From Inquilinus sp042743185 (GTDB taxonomy: Bacteria; Pseudomonadota; Alphaproteobacteria; DSM-16000; Inquilinaceae), in assembly GCF_042743185.1 (NCBI RefSeq), contig NZ_JBHYMS010000015.1, forward strand, positions 62,001 through 126,000: 64,000 bases of DNA, written 5' to 3'. Shown here piece by piece: positions 26,807 to 35,561 of this stretch. The number at the start of each line of letters is the position of its first letter. Position 1 is the stretch's first letter. Position numbers and translations under genes: made by a program. Under the pieces are notes generated by a model that was not told the origin of the DNA, did not search any database, and saw only the letters and a list, made by a program, of their open reading frames with translations.

Positions 26807-28459
26807 TCAGGCCACCCTCGGCCGCGGCCCGGCCAGGGCCTCCGCCGCGACGGGGATGCTCGTCTCGCGCTGTGCCCGGAGATGGTCGGCAAGGCGCAGC
26901 GCCAGGGCGGTGATGGTGAGCGTCGGCATATCGTTGCCGCCCGTCGGAAACACCGAGCTGCCGGCCACATAGAGATTGCTCAGGCCGTGCACGCGGCAAT
27001 CCGTGCCGACCACGCCGAGCCGCGGACTGGGGTGCATCCGGGTCGTTCCCATATGGTGCCAGGCCCAGGTGACGGCGTTGCGCCACCTGTCCTCGGCGAT
27101 CTCGTCGCCGGCGATCTCGACTGAACCGAGCCCGGCGGCCTCGATCTCCCGCTTCAGCAGCGAGAGCATGCGCAGATGCGTGCGCCGCTCCAGCTCACCG
27201 ACCCGCCAGTGCAGACGGACCTGATTGAAGCCGAAGCGATCCTTCCTCTCGGACAGGGTGACCCGGCTTTCGGGATCGGGAACCGGCTCGAGCACGCTGA
27301 TCGGTATGAGATGCCTCGGTGGGGGCGCGATCATGCCGCCGCTGCGCAGCAGGGCGCGCGCCACGCTCGGCGCGCCCGCCACGACGCTCAGCGCGGCCCG
27401 GCCGCCGATCGCCAGCGATCGGTGCTGCAGCGCATCCCGGATGCGCCGGGCCCCGTCCACCGCCGGGTGCTCGTCCTCGGGGTAGCAGGCGAACAGATAG
27501 GTCCGGCACTGCAGCAGCCCTTCTGCCCGCTGTATCTGCTCCGACAACCCGAAATATGCGCTGGCGGAGATGCCGTCGACGGCGAGCCGCGGATTGTGAA
27601 AGCTGTAGCGCACGTCATGGAAGAGGCGCCGCCCGTATGGATCGCGCAGCGTGATCCGGCCGAGCGGAATCCGCGGATGGTCCATGAAATAGCGTCCGAC
27701 CAGATCGTGGCCGTTGCCGAGGCCGGCGGGCTGGACGTCGTTCGACAGCAGCATCAGCCGCGCATTCTCGATCCCGCCGGCCGCCAGGATCACTTCCCGG
27801 CCGCTGACGAAGATCTTCCTTCCGCCTTCGGTCCGGATGCGGACGCCTTCGGCCCGGGTCCCCGACCGGTCGACCGCCACGCCGACCGCATTGGCGTGCA
27901 GCAGCAGCCTGATCGACGACGACCGCTCCAGCTCCGGCCGGAAAATGCGTCCGAGGCGCGCCGGCGGGCTGAAATGGGCGATCCGCGTCTCGATCGCCCC
28001 CGACGGCAAGGGCAGGTTCCGGACCCGCCGGGAGAGCCGGTCAAGCCAGAAGCCGGGATCGTCGGGCAGGTGCCCGACCTGCAGCAGGTCGCGGGCCCGC
28101 CGATAGGCGTCCGACAGGTCGGCCAGGGCAAATGGCCATCCGCTGCCGTCCACCCAGGATCGAGTATCGAAGTCGATCGGCGAGAAGGGCCTGCACCAGC
28201 CACCCCAGCAATTCGAGCTGCCGCCGACATGGCGGCTGCGGGTATTCACCAGGTCGTACGGGATCCCTGTCGACTCCCCCTCATAGAGGGATTGCGACTC
28301 CTGGTCCCGGGTCCAGCCCCCGCCCTCGATGACACAGGTCGATAGTCCCACCCGGGCGAATTCCCGGGCCAGGGCGATGCCCGCGACACCGGCGCCGACG
28401 ATGCAGATCTCGGCATCGATCCTCAGGCCGTCAGGCACGCCACGCGCATCGATGATCAT
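26807..28459 (-). CDS. GMC-family FAD oxidoreductase
   Basis: This 550-aa flavoprotein of the glucose-methanol-choline oxidoreductase group has the FAD dinucleotide motif IVGAGVAGIALA near residue 20 and the GMC region GGSSNCWGGWCRPF. The catalytic C-terminal part has HH in WAWHHMGTTRMH, and the end is VAGSSVFPTGGNDMPT with TLTITALALRLADHL. It belongs to the branch that includes cytochrome-linked sugar/alcohol dehydrogenases and pyranose-oxidase-like enzymes. No signal peptide, small subunit or cytochrome gene is adjacent. The ATG follows AAGGTG. The substrate is unknown. Confidence 0.87.
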   Translation of the reverse strand: MIIDARGVPDGLRIDAEICIVGAGVAGIALAREFARVGLSTCVIEGGGWTRDQESQSLYEGESTGIPYDLVNTRSRHVGGSSNCWGGWCRPFSPIDFDTRSWVDGSGWPFALADLSDAYRRARDLLQVGHLPDDPGFWLDRLSRRVRNLPLPSGAIETRIAHFSPPARLGRIFRPELERSSSIRLLLHANAVGVAVDRSGTRAEGVRIRTEGGRKIFVSGREVILAAGGIENARLMLLSNDVQPAGLGNGHDLVGRYFMDHPRIPLGRITLRDPYGRRLFHDVRYSFHNPRLAVDGISASAYFGLSEQIQRAEGLLQCRTYLFACYPEDEHPAVDGARRIRDALQHRSLAIGGRAALSVVAGAPSVARALLRSGGMIAPPPRHLIPISVLEPVPDPESRVTLSERKDRFGFNQVRLHWRVGELERRTHLRMLSLLKREIEAAGLGSVEIAGDEIAEDRWRNAVTWAWHHMGTTRMHPSPRLGVVGTDCRVHGLSNLYVAGSSVFPTGGNDMPTLTITALALRLADHLRAQRETSIPVAAEALAGPRPRVA

Positions 28460-28827
28460 GCAGCACCTTCACTTGACCGCGACACGCCGACGGGCTCCCG
28501 GGGCCGGAACGCCCCTCTGCGGGGTTCACGGCACCAGGATTTCACGACGTCCCGAAATAAAGGAATGCTGTCCGTGGGCGTATCGCCACAAGAGGTATGC
28601 CGGTCGTCTGCGAGGCTAAGCCGAGCCTGGAACTCTCCCTTTGTTCAACAGGACTTACGCAATGCCGCACACCCGATCGCCACCCGGCTGATCCGTCGGT
28701 TGATAGGATCATCATCTTGGTCGAGGGTGTTTGCGCCCTCCATGTCCGCATGAGCGCTAGGAGGAACGAACCTCAATGCCACGGTCGTCGTCATCGTACG
28801 GCGCTGGACGGCATTCCCGGCACGGCG
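28460..28827. other. Intergenic stretch without a recognisable gene
   Basis: This gap of about 370 bp lies between the start of the GMC oxidoreductase and the end of the bifunctional monooxygenase. I see no frame with coding character, no RNA gene and no strong hairpin. It is less GC-biased than its surroundings. A GGACTTACGCA string near 28650 resembles termini of some insertion sequences, but there is no partner end or transposase. The promoter of the GMC gene must lie in its left part. Confidence 0.5.
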
Positions 28828-31170
28828 TCACCGTCCATGGCGTCTCGGCCGGGCCTTGACCTGCAGCTCGGCCTGCTTCTCGGCCGACCGGGCGATCTCG
28901 CGGAAGGCCTGGTCGCGGCCGGGCCAGTACTGCTGCGGCCATGCCTGGCCGCGCACGCCGTACCAGGCCTCGGCCTGGCGGACGAAGGTCGGGTTCCACA
29001 GATGCGGCCGGCCGAGCGCGACGAGGTCGGCCCGGCGGGTGTGCAGGATGGTGTTGATCTGCCCCGGCTCGGTGATCGCGCCGACCGCCATGGTCGCCAG
29101 CTTCGGCACGTTGCGGATCGCCTCGGCGAACTGGACCTGGAACATGCGGCCATAGACCGGCTTCTGGTCCGGCACGGTCTGGCCGGCGGAGACGTCGATC
29201 AGGTCGCAGCCGGCGTCGCGGAAAGCCTCGGCGATGGCGAAGACCTGGTCCTCGCCGATGCCCCCCTCCGCCCAGTCGGTGGCGGAGATGCGCACCGACA
29301 TCGGCCGATCCTCGGGCCAGACCTCCCGCATCGCCCGGAACACCTCCAGCGGATAGCGCAGCCGGTTCTCGGCCGTCCCGCCATACGCGTCCGTCCGCCG
29401 GTTGGTCAGCGGCGACAGGAACGAGGCCAGCAGGTAGCCATGGGCGCAGTGCAGCTCGAGATGGTCGAAGCCCGCGCGCGCGGCCCGCGCGGTGGCCTGC
29501 ACGAAATCGGCCTTGATCCGGTCCATCCCGGCGCGGTCGATCTCCGCCGGCACCGGGCTGACGCCCTCGATCCAGGGCAAGGGCGAGGCCGAGACCACCG
29601 GCCAGTTGCCGGCCGGATCGGCGATCGGATGGTCCGCCTTCTCCCAGCCCAGCTGGGTCGACCCCTTGCGCCCGGAATGGCCGAGCTGCATGGCGATCTT
29701 CGTATCGCCGTGGCCGTGCACGAAATCGACCAGCCGTTTCCACTGCGCCTCATGCGCGTCGGTCCACAGCCCGGCGCAGCCCAGGCTGATCCGGGCGTCC
29801 GGCGACGGGCAGGTCATCTCGACGAACATCAGCCCCATGCCGCCGAGGGCGTGCGAGGCGTAGTGCACGAAGTGCCAATCGGTCAGGTTGCCGTCGCGGT
29901 CGGCGGAATACTGCGCCATCGGCGACATCACCACCCGGTTCTTCAGCTCCATGCCGCGCAGCCGGAAGCGGGTGAACATCGGCGTCGGCCGGCTGGCGCG
30001 ATAGTCGTCGCCGGTCTCGCGGAACAAGCGCTCATAGAACGCGTCGTCGGCCCGGCGCACGAACTCCGGGTCGCGGATGCGGAGATTGTCGTAGGTGATC
30101 GACTTGGCCCGGCACATCACCACCATGGCGAACTGCATCGGGTCCATGTCGAAGGACCGGTTCATGTGCTCGAACCAGGCCAGCGACACGTCGGCATTGT
30201 GCTGGGTGACCTGGCAGGGCGTGCGGCGGGCCTTGTCATAGGCGGCGAAGGCGGCCTCCACATTCGTCTCGGCTTGCGCCACCACCGCGTCCGACAGGGC
30301 GATGGCGCATTCCATCGCCAGCTTGGTGCCGGACCCGATCGAGAAATGCGCCGAGGCCTTGGCGTCGCCCAGCAGCACGATGTTCTTGTGCCACCAGCGC
30401 CCGCAGAAGATCCGCGGGAAGCGCCGCCACATCGACCGGTTCAGCAGCAGCGGATGCCCTTCCAGCTCCTCGGTGAAGATCGCCGCCAGCTTCTCCCGCG
30501 AGCCCTCCTCGTCGGCCTCGGTGAAGCCGTGGCCCTGCCAGCAGGCCTCGTCCATCTCGAACACCCAGGTCGAGCGGTCCGCCTCATACTGATAGGTGTG
30601 GGCACAGATCACGCCGTGTTCGGTCTGGCGGAAGAAGTAGTTGAACTCGCCCATCGGCCGGGTCGAGCCCATCCAGCAGAAGCGGTTGGCCTTGATCGAG
30701 ACCTCGGGCCGGAAGGCGTCGCGGAAATGCTCGCGGATCGGCGAGTTGATGCCGTCGGCGGCGACGATGACGTCCGAATCGGCGAAGCGCTGCTCGAGCG
30801 CCGCCGGGTCGACCCGCTCGGAGAAGGACAGCTCGACCCCGACCTCGCGGCAGCGCTCCTGCAGGATCTGCAGCAGCGTCATCCGCGACATGCCGCAGAA
30901 GCCGTTGCCGGCGCAGCGGATGCTCTCGCCCCGGTAGTGGATGGCGACATCGTCCCAGTAGGCGAAGCGGTCGCGGATCCGCTCATAGGACTCCGGGTCG
31001 CGCGACAGGAACTCCTCCAGCGTGTCGTCGGAGAAGACGACGCCGAAGCCGAAGGTGTCGTCGGCGCGGTTCTGCTCATGCACCGCGACGTGCCAGCCCG
31101 GCCGCGCCTTCTTGGTCAGCAGCGCGAAGTACAGGCCGCCCGGACCGCCGCCGATGACCGTGATCCGCAT
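28828..31170 (-). CDS. Bifunctional salicylyl-CoA 5-hydroxylase / anthraniloyl-CoA monooxygenase-reductase type
   Basis: This 780-aa fusion has an FAD-dependent aromatic monooxygenase at about residues 1-390 (GGGPGGLYFA, then DVIVAADGINSPIR and NIVLLGDAKASAHFSIG). An Old-Yellow-Enzyme-type reductase follows at about 395-765 (NRVVMSPMAQYSA, DHLELHCAHGYLLASFLSPL, MSVRISATDW). This arrangement is that of salicylyl-CoA 5-hydroxylase and 2-aminobenzoyl-CoA monooxygenase/reductase, which act on CoA-activated aromatics. Which substrate is used here cannot be told. No CoA ligase, thioesterase or ring-cleavage gene is adjacent. GGGAGAGACGGG precedes the ATG, and a palindrome upstream is a possible operator. 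Confidence 0.88.
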   Translation of the reverse strand: MRITVIGGGPGGLYFALLTKKARPGWHVAVHEQNRADDTFGFGVVFSDDTLEEFLSRDPESYERIRDRFAYWDDVAIHYRGESIRCAGNGFCGMSRMTLLQILQERCREVGVELSFSERVDPAALEQRFADSDVIVAADGINSPIREHFRDAFRPEVSIKANRFCWMGSTRPMGEFNYFFRQTEHGVICAHTYQYEADRSTWVFEMDEACWQGHGFTEADEEGSREKLAAIFTEELEGHPLLLNRSMWRRFPRIFCGRWWHKNIVLLGDAKASAHFSIGSGTKLAMECAIALSDAVVAQAETNVEAAFAAYDKARRTPCQVTQHNADVSLAWFEHMNRSFDMDPMQFAMVVMCRAKSITYDNLRIRDPEFVRRADDAFYERLFRETGDDYRASRPTPMFTRFRLRGMELKNRVVMSPMAQYSADRDGNLTDWHFVHYASHALGGMGLMFVEMTCPSPDARISLGCAGLWTDAHEAQWKRLVDFVHGHGDTKIAMQLGHSGRKGSTQLGWEKADHPIADPAGNWPVVSASPLPWIEGVSPVPAEIDRAGMDRIKADFVQATARAARAGFDHLELHCAHGYLLASFLSPLTNRRTDAYGGTAENRLRYPLEVFRAMREVWPEDRPMSVRISATDWAEGGIGEDQVFAIAEAFRDAGCDLIDVSAGQTVPDQKPVYGRMFQVQFAEAIRNVPKLATMAVGAITEPGQINTILHTRRADLVALGRPHLWNPTFVRQAEAWYGVRGQAWPQQYWPGRDQAFREIARSAEKQAELQVKARPRRHGR

Positions 31171-31238
31171 CCCGTCTCTCCCGTCCCGGGCCGGACGCGC
31201 GCTCCTCCGGCCACGTCCAGCGAGAGTACGGCGAATTG

Positions 31239-31252
31239 CTTTAGGCTTAAAG
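31239..31252. promoter_or_regulatory. Candidate operator upstream of the aromatic-CoA monooxygenase
   Basis: CTTTAGGCTTAAAG is a near-perfect palindrome in an AT-rich patch inside the only 98-bp gap before the bifunctional monooxygenase gene. On the minus strand a GATAAT string lies beside it and could be a -10 element. MarR-family regulators of aromatic catabolism often bind such sites. No regulator gene is adjacent, so the assignment is tentative. Confidence 0.35.
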
Positions 31253-31268
31253 TATTATCCGCTCGCGG

Positions 31269-31895
31269 TCAGGCCGGCGGTGCGAAGGGCTGCGCGATCG
31301 CCTGGAACGCCGGCAGCTGCTCCAGCCGGGCCGCGTCGGCGGCCAGCGCGGGGATCGCCGCCGCCGGGACCAGGCCGGGATGGGCCTCGGCCAGGAAGCG
31401 CAGCACCACGGCGACGGCGATGTCGGCATGGCCGAGCCGGCCGCCGAACCAATGCTCGCCGGGCCGGCCGGCGCGGTCGGCCTCGAGGATGGCGAGAGTG
31501 TCGGCGATCTGCCCCCGGCAGCGCGAGACCCAGACCTCGGACACCTCGCGATGCAGCCGCTGCTCGTAGAACAGGCTGACCGCCTTCTCCGCCGCCCCCA
31601 TCGCCAGCGCCGCGACCTTCATCGCCCGGCGCCGGTCCGGCTCGATGCGCGGGTACAGCGCGCGCTCGGCCGGCACCAGGCTGTCGAGATGGTCGAGGAT
31701 GCAGTGGCTCTCGATCAGCGTGTCGCCGTCGTCCAGCACCAGCGTCGGCACGCGGGTCAGCGGGTTGTAGGGCCGGATCTTCTCCGGGTCGCCGAAGACG
31801 GACCATGGCCGGTGCTCGAACGGCAGGCCGTACAGCGTCAGGGCGATGCCGACGCGGCGGACGAAGGGCGAATCGAATTGGCCGATCAGGATCAT
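31269..31895 (-). CDS. Glutathione S-transferase family protein
   Basis: This 208-aa protein with the two-domain GST fold has an N-terminal thioredoxin-like part starting MILIGQFDSPFVRRVGIAL, in which the Ser of SPFVRRV is at the catalytic position. NPLTRVPTLVLDDGDTLIES holds the cis-Pro and the glutathione gamma-glutamyl site ES. The C-terminal helical domain has HADIAVAVVLRFLAE. I chose the ATG at 31895 because upstream codons would only add a basic non-family extension. It lies upstream of, and co-directional with, the aromatic-CoA monooxygenase. Confidence 0.87.
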   Translation of the reverse strand: MILIGQFDSPFVRRVGIALTLYGLPFEHRPWSVFGDPEKIRPYNPLTRVPTLVLDDGDTLIESHCILDHLDSLVPAERALYPRIEPDRRRAMKVAALAMGAAEKAVSLFYEQRLHREVSEVWVSRCRGQIADTLAILEADRAGRPGEHWFGGRLGHADIAVAVVLRFLAEAHPGLVPAAAIPALAADAARLEQLPAFQAIAQPFAPPA

Positions 31896-32002
31896 GGGCC
31901 GCAGGATCGGCCGGAGCCGGCAGCGCTGTAAAGGCACCAGGGGGTTGCCATCGCGCCCGGCCCGGCCTTCACTTCCTCAGCAGCGAGGGGGAGGACAGCG
32001 CC

Positions 32003-32422
32003 ATGCCCGTCACCGGCCGATGCTTCTGCGGCGCCGTCCGCTTCCGCTTCGACCAGCCGCCCATCGTCGCGCGCGCCTGCTGGTGCCGCGACTGCCAGTA
32101 CCTGTCCTCCGGCAACGCCTCGATCGGCGTGATCTTCCGGACCGACGGCTTCACCGTGATCGGCGAGACCGGCGAATATCTCAGCCGGGCGGACAGCGGC
32201 GCGACGATGCGCCGCCGCTTCTGCCCGGCCTGCGGCACGCCCCTGTTCAGCGAGGCGCTGGAGGAGCCCGATTACATGGTGGTGCGGGCCGGCGCCCTGG
32301 ACGACCCGGAGATCGCCCGCCCGGCGAGCGTGATCTGGACCGCCTCGGCCCCGAGCTGGGGCCATGTCGACCCGGCCCTCCCGTCCAGCCCGCGCCAGCC
32401 GGGGCCGGTGTCCGCTTCGTAG
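32003..32422 (+). CDS. GFA family zinc-binding protein
   Basis: This 139-aa protein of the glutathione-dependent formaldehyde-activating (GFA/CENP-V) fold has the zinc cysteines C-x-C (GRCFCGAV), C-x2-C (CWCRDC) and C-x2-C (FCPACG). The GFA name does not prove formaldehyde chemistry and most members are uncharacterised. GAGGGGGAGG precedes the ATG. It diverges from the GST gene, which makes a glutathione link possible but unproven. Confidence 0.83.
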   Translation: MPVTGRCFCGAVRFRFDQPPIVARACWCRDCQYLSSGNASIGVIFRTDGFTVIGETGEYLSRADSGATMRRRFCPACGTPLFSEALEEPDYMVVRAGALDDPEIARPASVIWTASAPSWGHVDPALPSSPRQPGPVSAS

Positions 32423-32447
32423 GCAGGTTGAGGCCAGGTTCGACGGC

Positions 32448-32858
32448 TTACGATAGCCAGGGATTGAACGTGGGCACCCCGGTGGGATCGAAATCAGTCG
32501 TGTTCCGGGTCGCGACAGTGAGCCCGTGGACCAAGGCGGTCGCGGCGATGAGCCCGTCGCGGATGGGCCGAGGGTCGGGGACGTGAATCGCCGCGCTGCG
32601 GCGGGCCACGGTGACGTCCACCGGAAGAATCCGATCGGCGAAGGACGTCAGAACCTGATTCTCCAGCCAGCCGCGCAGAGTGGCACCCTGCCTGGGGTCG
32701 CGGCGCTCCGCCAGCATGACTCCGATCTCGATCTCCTCGATGGTGATCGCTGAGAGGAAAAGGCCAGGGAGCGGGACGGACCTGGCCCAGGCGGCGACGT
32801 TGGGGTCGGCTTGCCGGCGGCGCAGTTCCGAGACGACGCTGGTGTCGAGCAGGAACAT
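32448..32858 (-). CDS. VapC/FitB-like PIN-domain toxin
   Basis: This 136-aa PIN-domain ribonuclease begins MFLLDTSVVSELRR, with the first catalytic Asp at residue 5. The later acidic residues lie in the EEIEIG segment and in RDGLIAATALVHG and TRNTTDF. Such toxins cleave tRNA or rRNA sites when freed from the antitoxin. Its ATG overlaps the antitoxin stop codon (TGATG), the standard coupling of type II pairs. It is convergent with the GFA gene. Confidence 0.9.
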   Translation of the reverse strand: MFLLDTSVVSELRRRQADPNVAAWARSVPLPGLFLSAITIEEIEIGVMLAERRDPRQGATLRGWLENQVLTSFADRILPVDVTVARRSAAIHVPDPRPIRDGLIAATALVHGLTVATRNTTDFDPTGVPTFNPWLS

Positions 32859-33103
32859 CAGAGGTCGGCCGGCCGGGCGGGATCGCGCCTCGGCGGGATC
32901 TCCAGCTCCGCCTCCTCGTCCATCGCCAGCAGATCGACGATGGTCGCGCCTCCGCCGGCCAGGCGTTGGTAGTCCTCGATGGTGAGCAGGACATGGGCCG
33001 GCCGGCCACGGTCGGTGATGAAGACCGGCCCGTTCTCGGCCGCCCGTTTCGCCCGGCTGGCATCCTGGTTGAATTCGCGGCTGGACAGGGTCGTGATGCT
33101 CAT
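32858..33103 (-). CDS. Phd/YefM-type antitoxin of the PIN toxin
   Basis: This 81-aa protein (MSITTLSSREFNQDASRAKR) has the Phd/YefM DNA-binding N-terminus, including GPVFITDRGRPAHVLLTIEDY. The acidic C-terminus (MDEEAELEIPPRR) is the likely toxin-binding part. GGAGGTGCCG precedes the ATG at 33103, which fixes the start. It is cotranscribed with the PIN toxin, and an inverted repeat in its promoter is a likely autoregulatory site. Confidence 0.88.
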   Translation of the reverse strand: MSITTLSSREFNQDASRAKRAAENGPVFITDRGRPAHVLLTIEDYQRLAGGGATIVDLLAMDEEAELEIPPRRDPARPADL

Positions 33104-33114
33104 CGGCACCTCCA

Positions 33115-33134
33115 ATGTAGGTATGTTACTACAT
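33115..33134 (-). promoter_or_regulatory. Toxin-antitoxin promoter/operator
   Basis: ATGTAGGTATGTTACTACAT, with inverted ATGTAG/CTACAT arms, lies 12 bp before the antitoxin start in an AT-rich patch. Type II antitoxins of the Phd family normally bind such palindromes over their own promoter. A TATATG just beyond it could be the -10 element. Confidence 0.5.
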
Positions 33135-33172
33135 ATAGGAGGATACGAAAAGTGCGCCATCCAAGTTTGGTG

Positions 33173-34567
33173 TTACGCCGGAAGCTGAGCAAACACCACC
33201 CCCGCCACCGCGCATCCCGCGAGCGTCGGGATCATCCCGACCTTGAACCGCAGCATCGCGATCAGCGCGGCCACCGCGAGGACCGCCGCCCGCCAGTCGA
33301 TGCTCGCCAGCACCGGCAAATCGGGGCCGACGCCGAGGATGTCGAAGCCCCGCACCTCGCGGAACACGACATGCAGCGCGAACCACAGCGCCAGGTTCAG
33401 CACCACCCCGACCACCGCGGCGGTGATCGCCGACAGCGCCGCCGAGACCGCCCGGTTGCCGCGCAGTGCCTCGACATAGGGCGCGCCGAGGAAGATCCAC
33501 AGGAAGCACGGCGCGAAGGTGACCCAGACGGTCAGCAGCGCCCCGAGGCCCCCGGCGAGCAGCGGGTCGAGGCCGCCGGGCGCCCGGTGCGCGGCGAGGA
33601 AGCCGACGAACTGCAGCACCAGGATCAGCGGCCCGGGCGTGGTCTCGGCCAGGCCGAGGCCGTCGGCCATCTCGCCGGGTGCGAGCCAGCCAAAGCCGTC
33701 GACCGCGGCCTGGGCGACATAGGCCAGCACCGCATAGGCGCCGCCGAAGGTGACCACGGCCATCAGGCTGAAGAAGCCGCCGATCTGGGTCCAGATCGCG
33801 GACGGCCCTGCCACCAGCCACAGTAGCAGGACCGGCCCGAGCCAGACCGGCAGCCACAGCGCCAGGATTCCGGCGGCCCGTCGCCAGGACGGGTCGGCAT
33901 GGCCGAGCTCGCCGCGTTCGAACATCCGGTCGACCACGCCCCCGGCGTCGGCCGCGGCACCCCCGCCGTGTCCGGCGGAGGCGAACAGCCCGGGCGCCCG
34001 GCGGCTGCCGATCCAGCCGCACATCCCGGCGGCGAGCACGATCAGCGGAAACGGCACATGGAAGGCGTAAATGCCGATGAAGGCCGCGGCGGCGATCGCG
34101 ACCAGGGCGCGGGTCTTCAGCGCCCGCTTGCCGATCCGCAGCACCGCCTCGACCACGACGGCGAGCACGGCCGCCTTCACGCCCAGAAACAGGGCATCGA
34201 CCAGCGCGACCTGGCGAGTGAGGGCGTAGAGGATGCTGAGGCCCAGCATGACGGCGGTGCCGGGCAGGATGAACAGGATCCCGGCCACCAGGCCGCCGGC
34301 CGTGCGATGCAGCAGCCAGCCGATATAGATCGCCAGCTGCTGCGCCTCCGGCCCGGGCAGCAGCATGCAGTAGTTGAGCGCGTGCAGGAATCGCTGCTCG
34401 CCGATCCAGCGGCGCTCCTCGACCAGTTCCTTGTGCATCAGCGCGATCTGCCCGGCCGGGCCGCCGAAGCTGAGCAGCCCGATCCTCGCCCAGACCCTGG
34501 CCGCCTCGGCGAAGCTCGGGACGGCCGGCGCGGCGGGCGCGGCCTTGTCGGCGGCGGTGATCGTCAT
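33173..34567 (-). CDS. chrA: Chromate efflux transporter ChrA
   Basis: ChrA exports chromate from the cytoplasm. The 464-aa long-chain type has two homologous halves, each beginning with the CHR motif: FAEAARVWARIGLLSFGGPAG with QIALMH and LLPGPEAQQL in the first, and FFSLMAVVTFGGAYAVLAY with GLAETTPGPLI in the second. About 11-12 hydrophobic segments are seen. The ATG at 34567 lies 10 bp after the chrB stop codon with GAGGGCAGG upstream. It forms a chrB-chrA operon. Confidence 0.93.
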   Translation of the reverse strand: MTITAADKAAPAAPAVPSFAEAARVWARIGLLSFGGPAGQIALMHKELVEERRWIGEQRFLHALNYCMLLPGPEAQQLAIYIGWLLHRTAGGLVAGILFILPGTAVMLGLSILYALTRQVALVDALFLGVKAAVLAVVVEAVLRIGKRALKTRALVAIAAAAFIGIYAFHVPFPLIVLAAGMCGWIGSRRAPGLFASAGHGGGAAADAGGVVDRMFERGELGHADPSWRRAAGILALWLPVWLGPVLLLWLVAGPSAIWTQIGGFFSLMAVVTFGGAYAVLAYVAQAAVDGFGWLAPGEMADGLGLAETTPGPLILVLQFVGFLAAHRAPGGLDPLLAGGLGALLTVWVTFAPCFLWIFLGAPYVEALRGNRAVSAALSAITAAVVGVVLNLALWFALHVVFREVRGFDILGVGPDLPVLASIDWRAAVLAVAALIAMLRFKVGMIPTLAGCAVAGVVFAQLPA

Positions 34568-34577
34568 GGCCCTGCCC

Positions 34578-35390
34578 TCACGCCGGCTTCGAGGGCCAGT
34601 TGTGCGTCTCCTCGGTCGCGTCCCGGCACCAGCGGTAGAAGGCGTCGTACAGCGCCAGCCCCGCCGCGAGCTGATCCAGGTCGTCGCGATGCATGCGCGA
34701 CAGGCCGAGCGAGGCGGCCAGAAGGCCGGCCGCCTGCGGCGCGAGGTCGAGCCGCGCCGTGTCGGCACCGCGCACGATGGTGGCGAGCCGGTCGAGCGCC
34801 CCCGAGGCCAGCCCGAGCTCCTCGATCATGGTGTCGAAGGTGCAGCGCTCGCCGCGATGGCTCCAGAACACGCCGTCGATGTCGAAGGGCGTGGCCTGGA
34901 AGCGGTCGGCGACCGCCGGCACCTCGGCGGCCGCGACGAACAGGACCACGGCGTTCGGATCGACGAAGCGGCGGATCAGCCAGGGGCAGGCGATGCGGTC
35001 GACCTTGGGCCGGGCGCGGGTGACCCAGACGGTCCGCCCGGCCTCGTCCCGCGGCGGCAGCCGGCCGGTCTCGACCAGCAGCCCGCCGGCATCCCGCCAG
35101 GCCTCGAAGCCGCCCTCCAGGCTTTCGGCCCTGGCTCCCTCGTGCAGCAGCCAGGCGGTGACGCCCTGGCTGAGCTTCATCCCTCTCTGGCAGACCACGA
35201 CGACCTTGTGGCCGGCCAGGTCCCTCGCCCAGGCCGCGACCGATCGGAAGTCGCGGCGCTGCGCGGCCGGCAGCAGGCGGGGATCGGCCTCGAAATCCTC
35301 GGCCGTGCGGACGTCGACGATCGTCGGCGCGCCGGGCAGGCCGACGAGACGGGTCAGTTGCGGAACGGTGATCTCGGTGTTCGACGGCAT
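34578..35390 (-). CDS. chrB: ChrB-type protein with N-terminal rhodanese domain
   Basis: This 270-aa fusion has a rhodanese-like domain at about residues 10-105 (TIVDVRTAEDFEADPRLLPAA, active-site-like loop VVCQRGMKLS). A ChrB C-terminal domain follows at about 115-265 (VWVTRARPKVDRIACPWLIRR, FVDPNAVVLFV, FDIDGVFWSHRGERCTFDT). ChrB domains accompany chrA and are linked to chromate sensing or resistance. ATG 35390 is favoured because GAGGA lies about 9 bases upstream; another ATG three codons earlier is possible. The gene precedes chrA in the same unit. Confidence 0.88.
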   Translation of the reverse strand: MPSNTEITVPQLTRLVGLPGAPTIVDVRTAEDFEADPRLLPAAQRRDFRSVAAWARDLAGHKVVVVCQRGMKLSQGVTAWLLHEGARAESLEGGFEAWRDAGGLLVETGRLPPRDEAGRTVWVTRARPKVDRIACPWLIRRFVDPNAVVLFVAAAEVPAVADRFQATPFDIDGVFWSHRGERCTFDTMIEELGLASGALDRLATIVRGADTARLDLAPQAAGLLAASLGLSRMHRDDLDQLAAGLALYDAFYRWCRDATEETHNWPSKPA

Positions 35391-35561
35391 GGCGTCCATC
35401 CTCGATGAGGACCATGGACGCGATCTTTGGGCTGCCGCCTCACGGGGTAGTCGCGAATGACCCCTTGCGCTGACTATACGCGCACAGCCGCGGCACCGGC
35501 AAGGACAGGCGATGCGCGGATTGCCGATCGGTACGGCTTCAGGTCCTGCAGAGACGCGACG

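Noticed and set aside
28640..28670. GGACTTACGCA string as an insertion-sequence terminus
   Set aside because: No inverted partner, target duplication or transposase fragment is found in the 370-bp gap.
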